Of a DNA stretch of 64,000 nucleotides, positions 10,235-22,000 are shown one piece after another. The notes under the pieces are model-generated. The model saw nothing but the letters and a program-made list of their open reading frames with translations, was not told the origin of the DNA and did not search any database. Source of the DNA: Serinus canaria. Taxonomy: Eukaryota > Chordata > Aves > Passeriformes > Fringillidae. Location of the stretch: NCBI RefSeq assembly GCF_022539315.1, contig NC_066328.1, positions 2,650,621 through 2,714,620 on the forward strand, given 5' to 3'. Each line of letters opens with the position of its first letter. Positions within the stretch are counted from its first letter, which is position 1. A program made the translations under genes and the position numbers.

Positions 10235-13200
10235 ATGGCAGCCTCGAGGCCAGTGCTGTCGCTCCTGGTGGCAGGTCTCCTGCTGCACGTGGCCACCACA
10301 CTGAAGATTGGTGCCTTCAATATCAGAGCCTTTGGGGACACCAAGATGGCCAACCAGACCATCGCAAACATCATCGTCTCTGTGAGTGGGGGGGGAGGAG
10401 CAGGCCTGGACATGCTCTGCTCTCTGGGATGCAGCCAGCTTGGGCAGTGGGACACCTGCTTCATCCATCCATCCGTCCGTCCGTCCGTCCGTCCGTCCGT
10501 CCGTCCGTCCGTCCGTCCATCCATCCATCCATCCATCCATCCCTCCATCCATGCCTTCATCTACCCACGCATCTGCTATTCCCCCATCACCTTCTCCCAC
10601 CTCAGGCCATCTCCACCCTTGCAGGTCCCCAGTCAAGGCTGGGTGAATTTGCTGCTGCCCAGGTTCCTCCCCTGGAGCAGCTGCTGGGGAGATGGTGGTG
10701 GACACACAGGGCCCTTCCAAGCCAGAGCACACCAGCACAGGAGTCCCCTCCCTGGCCATGAGGTCCCTGCTGCCCTCCCATTGCCAGCCTGGGAGCCTTT
10801 GCAGCCCAGAAAGGCAAACACAGAGCAGCTCACGGCCAGAGGAGAGCAGCTCTGGGTTTCTCCCCCCAGATCCTGTCGGAGTATGACATCGTTCTGGTGC
10901 AGGAGGTCCGGGATGCTGACCTGAGTGCTGTGAATGACCTCATGGACCAGCTCAACAGGTGACCCCAATGGCTTGGTGTGGGAGTGACTGCAAAGGGGAT
11001 TCTGGGATGGATTCCAGCCACGCCAGGGCACCTCTGGCTCAGCTGGAGAGAGCCTGGTGGATGCTGGGAAGCACCAGGAGCCTCCTCTCACCCTCTCTAC
11101 AACTTGCTCCCAGTGCTGGGGAGCGCCCATACAACTTTTTGGTCAGCGTCCCCCTGGGTCGGGGCACCTACAAGGAGCAGTACCTCTTCATCTACAGGTA
11201 AGGGACGCTGCCAGGTGTCACCTGCCACCCCGCAGCCCCCAAAGGGGTTGGGTACCTTTGGGGGCCTGGGCTGTGCAGGAGCAGTGCTGGGGGCTGCCCT
11301 GCTCTCCTCCCTCAGGTCAGACATGGTCTCCGTGCTGGGAAGCTACTACTACGATGATGGCTGCGAACCCTGTGGGACCGACACCTTAAGCAGGGAGCCC
11401 TTCATTGTGAAGTTCTCCTCACCCACCACACGTGAGCAGAGCTGACCTCGGAGGATGCCCAGACCTGGCACAGGGTCCTATGTCCACGCAGGGCTGAGCC
11501 CAGAGCTGTGCCTGCCAAGAACAGGGGGGTTGCAATCCTTCACCAGGGTCCCACCCACAGTTGCCCAGGGGTCCTATGTCCCTGCCCAGCATGGCCAGCA
11601 GTCCCTGCTGTTTCCCATCATGTGCCATCTCCTATCAATCACCCTCATCTCCCACCATGAGTTTTTTCCAGTTGTCTGCCATCTCATATCTCCAGCTGCT
11701 TCCTACCATGTTCTACATCCCATTATGTGCTACCTCCCATCTTGTGCCATATCCCACCATCTGCTTCCTCTGGCTGGGTCCCATCTCCCATCATGTACCA
11801 TCTCCTATCACCTGTCATCCCCCATCCCTTGTATCTCCCATCATGTCCCATTTCCCACTTAGTTCCACCGCCTACCCCATGCCACCACCTCCACCTCCTG
11901 AGAACCTCCTCAGGGCACACACACTATCCCATCTCCTGCCAAAAACCATATTGACTGGCAAATGCTAATGGGAAACAAGCAGCAAACCCCAAACAATGCA
12001 CAAAGGCATGCAGCTCCCCACTGGAATTTCCAGACTGAGGGACAGGCAGAGCACCAAACTCAACACACCCTTTCCCTTCAACTACTTTTCCTGGCCAGTA
12101 GCTGGGGCTTGGCCTGGGGTGGTGTCCTGGGGTTCCCATTCCCTGCTCAGGAGCTGCACCAGGCCAGGGGCTGATGGCCAGCTGTCCTGCAGAGGTGCAG
12201 GAGTTCGTGTTGGTGCCTCTGCATTCGGAGCCCAGCCACGCAGGACAGGAGATCGATGCACTCTACGATGTCTACACCGATGTCATCAACAAATGGGGGA
12301 CTAACGTAAGCAGTGTTGGGGAGCTTGGCTCCTCCCCAGGGTAGCAAGTGGGCAGGTAGGATGGACATGTCCCACAGGAGGCCTCTTGCACCCATCTGAG
12401 CAGGTGCCACTCCAGCAGTCTATAGGCAGGGAGCGTCTGGATGGCCCTCCTGCCATTCCTGGGGGCTTGACCCTGCACACTGGGTCACCTCAGGAGGGTT
12501 CGTAGATTAAGAAATCTCCCTCAAGATTTTAGGGAGCCCTTGCTGCCCTGTAAGGTGAGTGGGCAGGGACTCAGAGCTGTGCCCTGCAGGACATGATCTT
12601 CCTGGGTGATTTCAACGCTGACTGCTCCTACGTGACCAGCTCCCAGTGGCCGTCCATCCGCCTGCGCTCCCTCCGCGCCTGCGAGTGGCTCATCCCCGAC
12701 AGCGCCGACACCACTGTGGCCGACACCAACTGCGCCTACGACCGGTGGGTGCCGCAGCAAGGGGGCACAGGGGGCTGCCAGGGGGAGGACTGAGGGGCAC
12801 TAACACCCCCCGATGCCTCGGCAGCATCGTCGCCTGCGGCACCTCCCTGCGCCAAGACATTGAACCTGGCTCCGCCATTGTCAACGACTTCCAGAAGAAA
12901 TTCCACCTCCAGATGAAGGATGTGAGTGAGGGGCTGGGTGGGGCATGAGCCCAGCAGCATTGGGATCTGCCCCACCATAGCTCTGGGGAGCGTGGGAGGG
13001 CTCCCTCTTCCCAAGGGTGCACCTAAGGGTGGCCCGACCCCAGCTGTCGTACTGAATCAACGCCTCCATATCGAGCATTTTGGGGTATGGTCTAAATTTT
13101 AGGGGTTGGAGTGGAGCGTTGGGGTCCCAGCCAGCCATGACAGTGGCAGTGGGTCCACATGAGCTCAGGGTTTATGAGTTGACTGTGGTCAGGGTGACTC

Positions 13201-13273
13201 TGCTCTCCGTCACACACAGGCTTTGGCTGTCAGCGACCATTTCCCAGTGGAGGTGACCCTGAAAGCCCGCTGA
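10235..13273 (+). CDS. DNASE1: Secreted deoxyribonuclease I (DNASE1-type)
   Basis: Eight coding exons: 10235-10381, 10870-10958, 11114-11197, 11316-11431, 12193-12305, 12590-12744, 12825-12921 and 13220-13273. They total 855 nt, giving 284 aa. Residues 1-22 look like a signal peptide before LKIGAFNI. By alignment with bovine DNase I, the catalytic and metal residues are all present: E61, E100, H156, D190, D234 and H274. A CEPC pair in the loop after YYYDDG and the C/C pair in DFNADC and NCAYD match the two DNase I disulfides, and the N40-Q-T sequon matches the conserved glycosylation site. An acceptor just before the ATG implies a 5' UTR exon upstream. The product should cut extracellular double-stranded DNA with Ca/Mg. 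The symbol is uncertain: its position beside DNASE1L2 and its C-terminal half (RIVACG) are DNASE1L2-like. Confidence 0.9.
10461..10552. repeat. (CCGT)n/(CCAT)n microsatellite
   Basis: About twelve CCGT units flanked by CCAT units, in intron 1 of the DNASE1-type gene. It is probably length-polymorphic. Confidence 0.95.
11610..11890. repeat. Degenerate CCATC-rich repeat, DNASE1 intron 4
   Basis: Repeated variants of TCCCATCATGTGCCATCTCC occupy most of intron 4. The unit is roughly 18-25 bp and diverged. It is non-coding. Confidence 0.65.
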
Positions 13274-13420
13274 GCCTCTCCCCACAGCAGTGGCTACCAG
13301 GACACCTCAGCACACACCTGCATCCCTCATGGGAGCCCACACGCCACTGGTGCCAGCCAAGCTGCCCAATGTCCCTGCAAGGAGCCCTTGAGCTCTTGAA
13401 GTGTTTTGCTTTCTGCTTCC

Positions 13421-13426
13421 ATTAAA
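13421..13426 (+). terminator. DNASE1: Poly(A) signal ATTAAA of the DNASE1-type gene
   Basis: An ATTAAA hexamer lies about 150 bp after the stop codon and is the first usable signal downstream. Confidence 0.6.
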
Positions 13427-14443
13427 AATGAGCCTTTTCCTGCATCTGCAGCTCTGGAAGGGAGGTCCCTTCAGTATCCCCAGCAGCCCCTGGTGTCCCA
13501 GGCCCTCAGCCCCCTGCCAGAGAGACAGGGATGTCCCCAGGGCTCCTGCCATCAAGAGACCTGCACCCATGGGGTAGAGAGCTCTGCTTCCCTCTCAACT
13601 GATGGTGGCAAAGCCAGGACTCTGGGAAGGGGCTGGGGGGCTCCAGCCTTTCCAGGATGCAGGATGCTCTTCTGCCAGCTCACAGGGCCACATCCTGACA
13701 GAGCCTGCCTGGCTGCAGGGCTGCTGACAGGGCGCTGACAGGGTGCAGGGAGGACATGAGTCAGCTCCCAGGGGGCTTGGGGCTTCCCAGGGGGTTTCGG
13801 TGCCAGCACAGCACCAGGGACATGGGACTCATCTTGAGACTGGGTGTGAGGATACAAAACCTGGAGGTGCATGAGAGCCTGGCAAGTCCTGGCATGAGCA
13901 GCTGCCAGAGCCAGCTCCATTGTCATCCTGGGGTGATGCCACAGGCCATGGTGATGCCATGTACTGGCATGGGGACTGCCAGCCCTCCTGGGGCTACTTT
14001 GGGTCACCTGTGGAGCTGTTCTGGGTGACACTGGGGCTGCTGCAGGGACTTGCAACCATCCCCTTTTGCCGTGGCTGGTGGTGCTCACCTGCCTGACCCA
14101 CACACTGGCCATTTCCTTCTCTTCCCTCTAATTACACTGTCTGAATCACCCAATTAAGGCCAGCACCCTTCACCTCCTGGCCACCGTGCCCACTCTGTGG
14201 TCCAGGTGCCCCCCCAGATGGCAGCCCCCCAAGTCCCACACAGCCACCCAGTCCCACAGGGATGCCCCAGCATGTCCAAGTCTCCCTGACTGTCCTTTGC
14301 TGTGTCAGCACAGGGATGGCTGGGCTGGCCCCACCCTGTTGCTCTGTGGGATTTTTGGTTTCCCAATGTGGGAAGGAGCTCAAAGTTATGTCAAAACCCC
14401 CAGGGGGTGTCAGACTCATCCTGCTTTGCCGGCACCTCGGCTG
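13427..14443. other. Intergenic spacer between the two DNase genes
   Basis: About 1 kb of moderately GC-rich sequence. Neither a gene nor a clear repeat was seen. Confidence 0.5.
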
Positions 14444-14500
14444 GGAATAAAGCCGCCCATCCTGCTGCCGGCAGAGCAGAGGCGCTGCGCCTTCAGCCAG
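14444..14500 (+). promoter_or_regulatory. DNASE1L2: Probable DNASE1L2 core promoter and non-coding first exon
   Basis: A TATA-like GAATAAAG at about 14445-14452 is followed by a short segment ending CAGCCAG at a strong donor (GTAAGG at 14501). The matching acceptor is CCCAG at 14942-14946, 16 bp before the ATG. This is an inference from spacing and splice signals. Confidence 0.45.
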
Positions 14501-14962
14501 GTAAGGACTGCTCCGGGATCAGCGCCTTCAACTGCAGCCAGGTGGGACTGGGATGAGCTAGGATGAGTTGGGATAAGGCTCCTTACCCCAGCAGTGGTGG
14601 CTGTGGTGAAGTTTAAGGATGTGGAACAGCCTGGGGTGCCTGGAATGCTGGCGGTGGTGGATGGGGCTGGTGGGCAGTGAAGACACCCTGGTGGGGGAGT
14701 GGAGCTGGGTGATCGCTGGAGCTGGAAGAGGCAGACTCACAGCTGTGAGACAGGATTTATCTTCTTCTGGGAGTGGTGAGCTGGCAGACTGCCCACACCA
14801 GCTCTGCAGCCTGCTCTGGGCAATGCCCACCATGACACACTGTCACGCACCAGGACTTTGGAAGGATCTACATGTTTTTATCCTCTACTTGAAACACAAA
14901 ATAGCGTTCTGAGTTCATCTCCCATCCCTGCACCCCTGTGACCCAGCAACAATCTTGGAAGA

Positions 14963-17900
14963 ATGGGGACTGTGACACTGGAATTGTCCCTGCTGGCTGT
15001 GGCTCTCCTGTGCCCAGCCACTGCCATGCTGCGCATCGGTGCCTTCAACATCCAGTCCTTCGGTGACACCAAGATGTCCAACAAGGAAGTGGCAGAGATC
15101 ATCATCAACGTGAGTGCAGCCAGTGCACTGTGGGGGTGGGCTGTGTGCTGGGACAGACCCCAACAGGGCTCCTGTGTCAGACGTGGGGATGTGGCTGAGG
15201 ATGGGATGGCATTGCAGTGCTGGGGATGGCCTGGGTGGATGAAGGCTTGCTGGGGTGTCAGGCACAACCTACAGTCCCCCTGAGCTGTCCCTGGGGACAT
15301 CTGCCCTGGCCCCAAGGGACATGCAAGTCCCCATGATGCTGAAGCTGGAGCTATGTCCCTGGCTGGGAGATGGGCGGGAGAGGGGCCCTGAGCTGTCCCC
15401 CTTGGCCTCGCAGGTCCTGCGCCGCTACGACATGGTGCTGGTGCAGGAGGTGCGCGACTCTGACCTCAGCGCCGTCACCGAGCTCATGGAGCAGCTCAAC
15501 AGGTACAAGAGGGGCTGGGACTGGGATGGCAGCACCAGCAGGGAAAGCCAGGCTGCCTGAGCAGTAAGAGGCAAAAAAGAGTTATCCATCAACAGAGAGT
15601 TTATTTTTTGGGGGGGGGGGGGGGGAAAGGACATTAGGAGAAATGCACTGGGGCAAGGAGGAGGCACTAAAAACAACACTGGGAATAAACCAGTGAAGGC
15701 AATAGGGATGCAAGTGATACAAATCCCTTCTGAAAGCTGTAAGCACACCAGAGCATGTAGGATGGAAAGAAACTACAGCTCTGACAAGCTCTGTCTCAAA
15801 AATTCAACAGGACAGGGCAGAAGGAAGAGAGGGGGAGGAAGGGACAGGCATACCTTGCAGCCCCAAGACCCTGTGAGTGGCCAGGATGGGCCCAGCAGTG
15901 GATGATGCTTTGAGGAGGTGGTTCTGGCACCTATGAGGAAAAGGGGCTGCTGAAGTGGGCTAAAAATGGCCACAGCAGGGTGGCAGCCCATCCACCAGCT
16001 GGGTGCTGACCCAGTTTTGGGAGAGGGCACAGCTCGGGACCATGCGGAAGCTGCTGCTGCCGTGTTGAAAGGCAGCTGGTGTTCCTGAGCAGGTATGCCC
16101 AGCCCATGTCCTCACCCCTTCCGTGTCCCCTGCAGCATGGTCACAAAAGAGTCAGGGCAGGGAGGGTGACGCTTGGTGCTGCAGAGCCCCAGGCTGCTCA
16201 CTGACCTAATTTAGCTCTGCTGCAAATGAAGGTGAGGAGTGAGGAATGTCCCTGCAGAGAAAGGGTGGCAGGAGCCACCCCATGCCATGCTGTGCCCAAG
16301 GAGCCACCTGGGGGAGAGGCATTGGGGGCTTCAGAGCTGCTATACTTCCTGTCACCCCACAACCAGGGCACAGTGGACCACGGGGACTCTGGAGCAGGAG
16401 CAGCTGGTGCAAACCCTGGGGCCACCCAGCTCCTGGACATGCCAAAGCCAATCCAGGATGGTCACAGCCACATCACTGTCCTGCCTTTGTGTCTCTGCAG
16501 CGCATCCACATCCCAATATGACTACGAGATCAGCGGCCCCCTGGGACGGGAGAACTACAAGGAGATGTATCTGTTTATCTACAGGTAATGGGGCTGGCAG
16601 TGCTGCAGCCTGTGACATGGCACTGCAGGGCCACCAGCACCACAGAGGGGACACAGGGGCTGTGCCAAGTCCCAGAGTCACAATCCTTTTGTTGCCACAG
16701 GACAGACGTTGTGTCTGTGGTCGACACCTACCAATATGAGGACCCCCAGGATGTCTTCAGCAGGGAGCCATTCATCCTAAGGGTCTCAGCACCCAGCACC
16801 AGTAAGTGGGAGAACAAGTGGCCATGGATTGTGGCATGGGGTTGCCGTGGGGCTGACATCCCTCTCCCCTGGCAGAGGTGAAGGAGTTTGTGCTGGTGCC
16901 CCTGCACTCGGCCCCACACGATGCTGTCGCTGAGATTGATGCGCTCTATGATGTCTACCTGGCCATCATCAACAAGTGGGGAACTGATGTGAGTGTCACC
17001 AGCACTAGGGGGGGGACACAGAGGTTGGGGGACTGATGTGTCTGTCACCAGCACTAGGGGGGGGACACAGAGGTTGGGCACTGACCCCCAGGGACTGTCT
17101 GACCCACACTGGGGTGCTGATTTGAGGCAAGCGCAGCTGGTGCAGGAGTGGTGGGGTGAGAACCTGTTCCTGCCCCATGACAGGGTGGTCCTTGCCACCC
17201 CCACGGGAGGGCCGGTGGCAGAACAGCCCACCACCCAATCTCCAATCTCCAATCTCCCCTGCAGAACATGATATTCCTGGGGGACTTCAATGCCGACTGC
17301 TCCTACGTGCAGGCCAGTGACTGGCCATCCATCCGCCTGCGCACCAGTGACATCTTCAAGTGGCTGATCCCCGACAGCGCTGACACCACCGTGGGCAAGT
17401 CAGACTGCGCCTATGACAGGTCAGTGCTGCCACCATGGCACCACTGTCCCCTTCACTGGTACCCCGGTGGCCTCCTGCCTGCCTGCAATGCCAGCAGCGG
17501 CAGGAGTGGCACCCACCATCCACCCACATCTCGCCTGCAGGATTGTGGTGTGTGGCAGCAAGCTGAAGAGAAGCATCCTGTCCAACTCGGCTGGTATCTA
17601 CAATTTCCAGCGTGCTTTCCAGCTGGACCAGGAGGAGGTGAGCCAGGATCACACACTGGGGCTCTAGCAGGCACCAAAGCTGAGCTGCCCCAGGCTGCAG
17701 GGCTGTCCTTGTCTCTTTCACAGAATAATGAGATTGGAAGAGACCTCTAAGATCGAGTCCAACCTATGCCCTCACACCTCAACCAGACTCTAGCACCCAG
17801 TGCCATGTCCAGTCTTTTTTTAAACACATCCAGAGATGGTGATTCTACCACCTCCCTGGAAAGGGCACTCCAGTCCTTTATTATTCTTTTGGTGAAAAAC

Positions 17901-18496
17901 TTTTTCCTAATATCCAACCTACCCTTCCCTGCCGTAGCTGTAGACTGTGTCCTCTGGTTCTGTCAGTACTGGCCGGTGGAAGAGACCAACCCCACCTGTC
18001 TGCAACCTCCCTTCAGGAAGGTGTAGAGAGCTGTAAGGTCTTTGAGGGGCTCAAGGTGACAAGGGACCCAACGGTAGAAACAGGACAATGGATTTGGGGT
18101 CACTGCCTGTCCCCATTGGGAAGAGATGCACTGGGCTTTTTATTGTCTTCCATGGGCAGGACTCAAGCTCAAGCCAACCTTCAACAACCCATCACTGGCA
18201 CAGAGCCCCCAGATGAGACGTGGGGGCTTGGAGGGGAGTTGACCCCCAGCCAGTGCCCACCCCAAGCCACACCTGGCCATCTCTCCATGAGAGCCTTGTG
18301 CATTGAGTGTCTTGGGGCTGGGGACAGTGTGCGTCCTCCAGCAGGCAGAAGGTTCTGGCAGGGCAATTGACTGCCCTGCAAGCCCCAGCAGTAGAGCGAG
18401 GGGTGATGGCTCACTGAATATCTCCTACTTTTTGCCCTCCTCCAGGCCCTGGCAGTCAGTGACCACTACCCAGTCGAGGTGAAGCTGGCAGCCTGA
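14963..18496 (+). CDS. DNASE1L2: DNASE1L2, deoxyribonuclease 1-like 2
   Basis: Eight coding exons: 14963-15109, 15414-15502, 16501-16584, 16701-16801, 16876-16988, 17265-17419, 17541-17637 and 18446-18496. They total 837 nt, giving 278 aa. Exon phases match the upstream DNase gene one for one, so the pair is a tandem duplication. Exon 4 is 15 nt shorter: the CxxC loop is replaced by YEDPQDVFSREPF, as I recall for human DNASE1L2. [14 protein letters not shown] and the position next to ECI1 also support the name. The catalytic set is intact (E61, E100, H151, D185, D229, H269), with a hydrophobic signal peptide at residues 1-21. The human enzyme degrades DNA in cornifying skin. Intron 7 carries a CR1 copy, and intron 5 begins with a duplicated segment. 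Confidence 0.92.
15605..15628. repeat. Poly-G run in DNASE1L2 intron 2
   Basis: An uninterrupted run of about 16 G after TTTATTTTTT. It is unstable sequence where the exact length may be a sequencing artefact. Confidence 0.8.
16983..17080. repeat. 49-bp tandem duplication across the DNASE1L2 exon 5 donor
   Basis: Copy 1 (16983-17031) contains the last six bases of exon 5 and the active donor GTGAGT. Copy 2 (17032-17080) is nearly identical, but its donor reads GTGTCT. Both contain AGCACTAGGGGGGGGACACA. Confidence 0.88.
17718..18045 (-). mobile_element. CR1 LINE fragment
   Basis: Reverse-complement CR1 tail. It contains the AGATTGGAAGAGACCTCTAA, GTGAAAAACTTTTTCCTAAT and GAGACCAACCCCACCTGTCT blocks typical of the CR1 3' region. 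It lies in intron 7 of DNASE1L2 and is the longest CR1 piece in the window. Confidence 0.88.
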
Positions 18497-18753
18497 GCTC
18501 CTCCTTCAGCCACAGACCAGGATCCAGCTCCAGCTCCCACCACCAATCCCCACAAAGGCGTTCTACTCAGCCCCATCCACAAGTCCTGGTTTATGGGCTG
18601 CCCCAGATCCCGGTCTGGAGAAGGAGGGCAGCTGGCTGTGCCCAGACCCCCCCAGCCCACCATGAACCAGAGCTGGGGACAGGCCACCAGCCAGGACACT
18701 GTGACCACAGACAAGCCATGGAACAAAGCATCCATCTCCTACCTCATTCAAGA

Positions 18754-18759
18754 TTTATT
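18754..18759 (-). terminator. ECI1: Poly(A) signal AATAAA of ECI1
   Basis: TTTATT on the plus strand reads AATAAA on the minus strand, about 300 bp after the ECI1 stop. The DNASE1L2 stop on the other strand is only about 260 bp away. Confidence 0.6.
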
Positions 18760-19054
18760 GACAAACCTCATTTCACGATTAACTGTTGGACAGGAGGGAG
18801 GACATCCGAGGACCGTCAGGCTCGGGCCATGGCGTGTTGAGACCCTGTCCCTGTCCATTCCTCGGGGGGCTGGGTGGGCTCTCCCTGCCCTTGGGGAAGG
18901 CAGCAGTGGTGTCAGGCACTCTACAGGCACAAAGGGAAGGGGCAGCTGGGTGGCCGTGGGAGCAGGTGGCACTGCAGGTGGCTTCGCTGTGAGACCAACA
19001 GCTACTGCAGCGATTTCAGAGGGTGACTCGACCTCCCAGGGACCAGCTGGATCC

Positions 19055-22000
19055 TCAGCTCTTCTTCTTCTTCAGCATCTCCATGTACATGCGAAGGGAC
19101 TTCTGGATGGACTCTTTTGAGACGAAGCTGATGAAGTTCTTGATGTCTTCCTCCCGGTGAGCTACCAGGCGGTCCAACACCGCCTTCCTCATCATGGTCT
19201 TGGTGAGCTGGCGGGCATGGTCTGCAGAGAGGACAGCAAGGATGAGGAACATGCCCTGTTCTCACCCCTGACCAGCTCTCAGTGCCACCCAATGCAGGTC
19301 TAATGGGATAGCTCACACAGCAAAGTGCTCTTGAAAGCAGCAGGGAAAGGGGTAAGAAAAACCCATCAGCTGGGAGCTGAACTGGATAAATTCTCATACA
19401 ATAAATTGTGGTTGTACTTCTCAGTGGGGAAATGACTGATCAACTGGCAAAGAAAACAAAAAGTTGTGTACCTCATTCTTTCTGTGCCCTCCAGAGCCAA
19501 ATATCCACCTCCAATACATACCAGCAACCAAACAACATTTCTTATTTGAAACTGCTGTGGCTCTAAGCTGAACCAATCCCTTCAATCCCTGCAAGACAGT
19601 CTGCTTCTGCCAACCATGCTGTACAAAAGCCAGCAACACTTCCCTCGAGCTCATCCCTGGGCCTGTGCCACTCCACATGGATATGTGGATGCTGCTGGAG
19701 CAGCAGGGGCTGGTGGAGCTGACTGAGGCCTCGAGCACGTATCTGCTCACACCCTCACAGAGCCACATGCAGTGATGTGCAGCACATCTGGTGCACAAAT
19801 GTTTTAATCACGCACTTTGTGACAATGAAATGGGAACTGACCCCCTCCATCCACACACTGGGAACCTTGAATTACTCCAGCACCTGGGTGCTGAAGCTAC
19901 CTCCACCCAGACACAGCTCTGATTTAGGGGAAGGATCTGCACGGGACCTCCTGGAAGTCAGGAGAGGGCACAGCTGAGATATGCTCTCCAGCCTGGGGGG
20001 TGAGGTGTCACTCTAACACCAGGACAGCAGGGAGGAGAGGTGGCATGGGCAGATCTGTGGAGAGCCTTTTCCCAGCCTAGGAGCCTTGCACTGCAGTCAC
20101 GGAGCAGCCCAAACACACGATGCCTGTGCTGTCTGCCTGTCATCCACAGCCCCATCACTGCCATCCAGAGTGCCAAGAGTTGATTCAGACCATGAAGGCA
20201 GCCTGGCAACCACCCAGGAGCTTTTACCCAGCCTGTTCACTCAGCTCCATGGCAGATTTCCTGGGCTAACACCTCCACTGACAGACAGAGATTCGGTTTG
20301 TCTGTGGAGCTCAGACTCCTCCAGACTGACTCAGCAGGGCTGGCAGGATGAGCTGAGCTGGAGCCATGTGCCCTGAACATTAGCACAGTGTCCCTCTCCT
20401 TTAGCCCAAGGCTGCTGGGCTGAGCTTTCCTACCTCCCAGCCATCCAAACCTCCCCTTTTAATGTTACACTGCTCCCAGGCACCAGCACCTCCCACTCAG
20501 ACCAGGTCCCCTGCTCTTCTGCCACGGGTTTACCAGGAAGGGCCAGCCACTGTGCCATGACAGCTGCAGCCTTCTCCATGAGCTTCTCCTCTGGCACCAG
20601 CTCGTCCACCAGGCCCAGCTTGTGGGCCTCAGGTGCAGGGTGGAGGGAGCCCAGCTGGAGGGAGCGTTCAGCAATTCGGTGTCCCACAACATTCACAAAT
20701 GTGTCCTTAAACCTGCAAGAGATGGGAGGGAAAGCCACGCTCAGGGGCAGCTCACCCAGACACCGAGAGCTGACAGCAGCCTGGTCCCACTCCCCAGGCT
20801 CAGGACTCTGAGAGCATCTGGTCCCACTCCTCAGGTTCAGGGCTCTGAACAGCAGCTGTGGGCTCAGTCATGATGTGAAAATGGCTCTCAGGATGTGAGA
20901 AGAGCCATTTTTGGGAGTACTCCAAGAGAGTTCCCTCTCCTCTGTAAGAAAGCTGCTCTTTTTACCCTCAGTGCCTGTGGGCACCCACTTGCTATGACTG
21001 AAAGCTCCTTCCCAACAGTACATTTATACATTCCTAGGGCAAACAAGGGTCTGTGTGTCAGCATTTTAGTGTCCCCATACTTTCAGAGATCTCCACACCA
21101 TGGGATTTCGAAGGTACACAGTGTGTACCCAGAGAAAAGCCTATTCCCAGACTGAGCCTGACCCATGAGATCTCACAGCACTAGATCTGGAGTTAACTGC
21201 AGGGCCAGAACTGAGGTCCTTGGCACAGGATGTGAGGACATTCTGCAGCCTGAAAGCTTTTCAGATACCTGCAGAACAGGACAGAAATGAGGTGTCATCT
21301 CCTGCAGCTGCAAATACCTGACCCCTGACACACTAACCACACCGCTGTGACCAGTTGAACTGACTAATTAACTCCTTGAAGATTAATTCCTTCTAGAGAT
21401 CTACACATGATATTAGAAGTGGGAGGTACTGGCCTACCAGAAGGGAGCCACAATGCCCAGCTGGGCCTCGTTTAGGCCGATGCTGAATTTGGGATTCTCT
21501 GCCATGATCCTGTAGTCACATGATAGGGCTATAAGGCAGCCCCCGGCCGGGCTGGACCCCTGGCAGAGAGAAGGACACAGTGAGTCCAGGACATGGTTAC
21601 AAACACCCCCCAGCCTTGCTGATCACTCCAGAGCACAGAAGACACCAGGAACACAGAGCAATGTCCCCCAAATTTCTGATCACCTGATTCAAAACAATCC
21701 TAAAGAAGGTTTCTGATGTTTATCAGGTTTTCATAGAACCACAGGAGGGTTTGGGTTGGAAGGCACCTTAAAGCCCATTTCATTCCCGGCCCCTGCTACA
21801 GGCAGGGACACCTTCCACTAGATCAGGTTGCTCAGAACTCTATCCAGCCTGGCCTTGGACACTTCCAGGGATGGAGCAGCCACAGCTTCTCTGGGCAACA
21901 TGTTCTAGGGCCTCACCCCCCCTCACAGGGAAGATTTGTGACCATCTTTTCCACATCTCAGGGCTGCTCAGCCCTGCACAGGATGCCTGAGAGAAAACCC

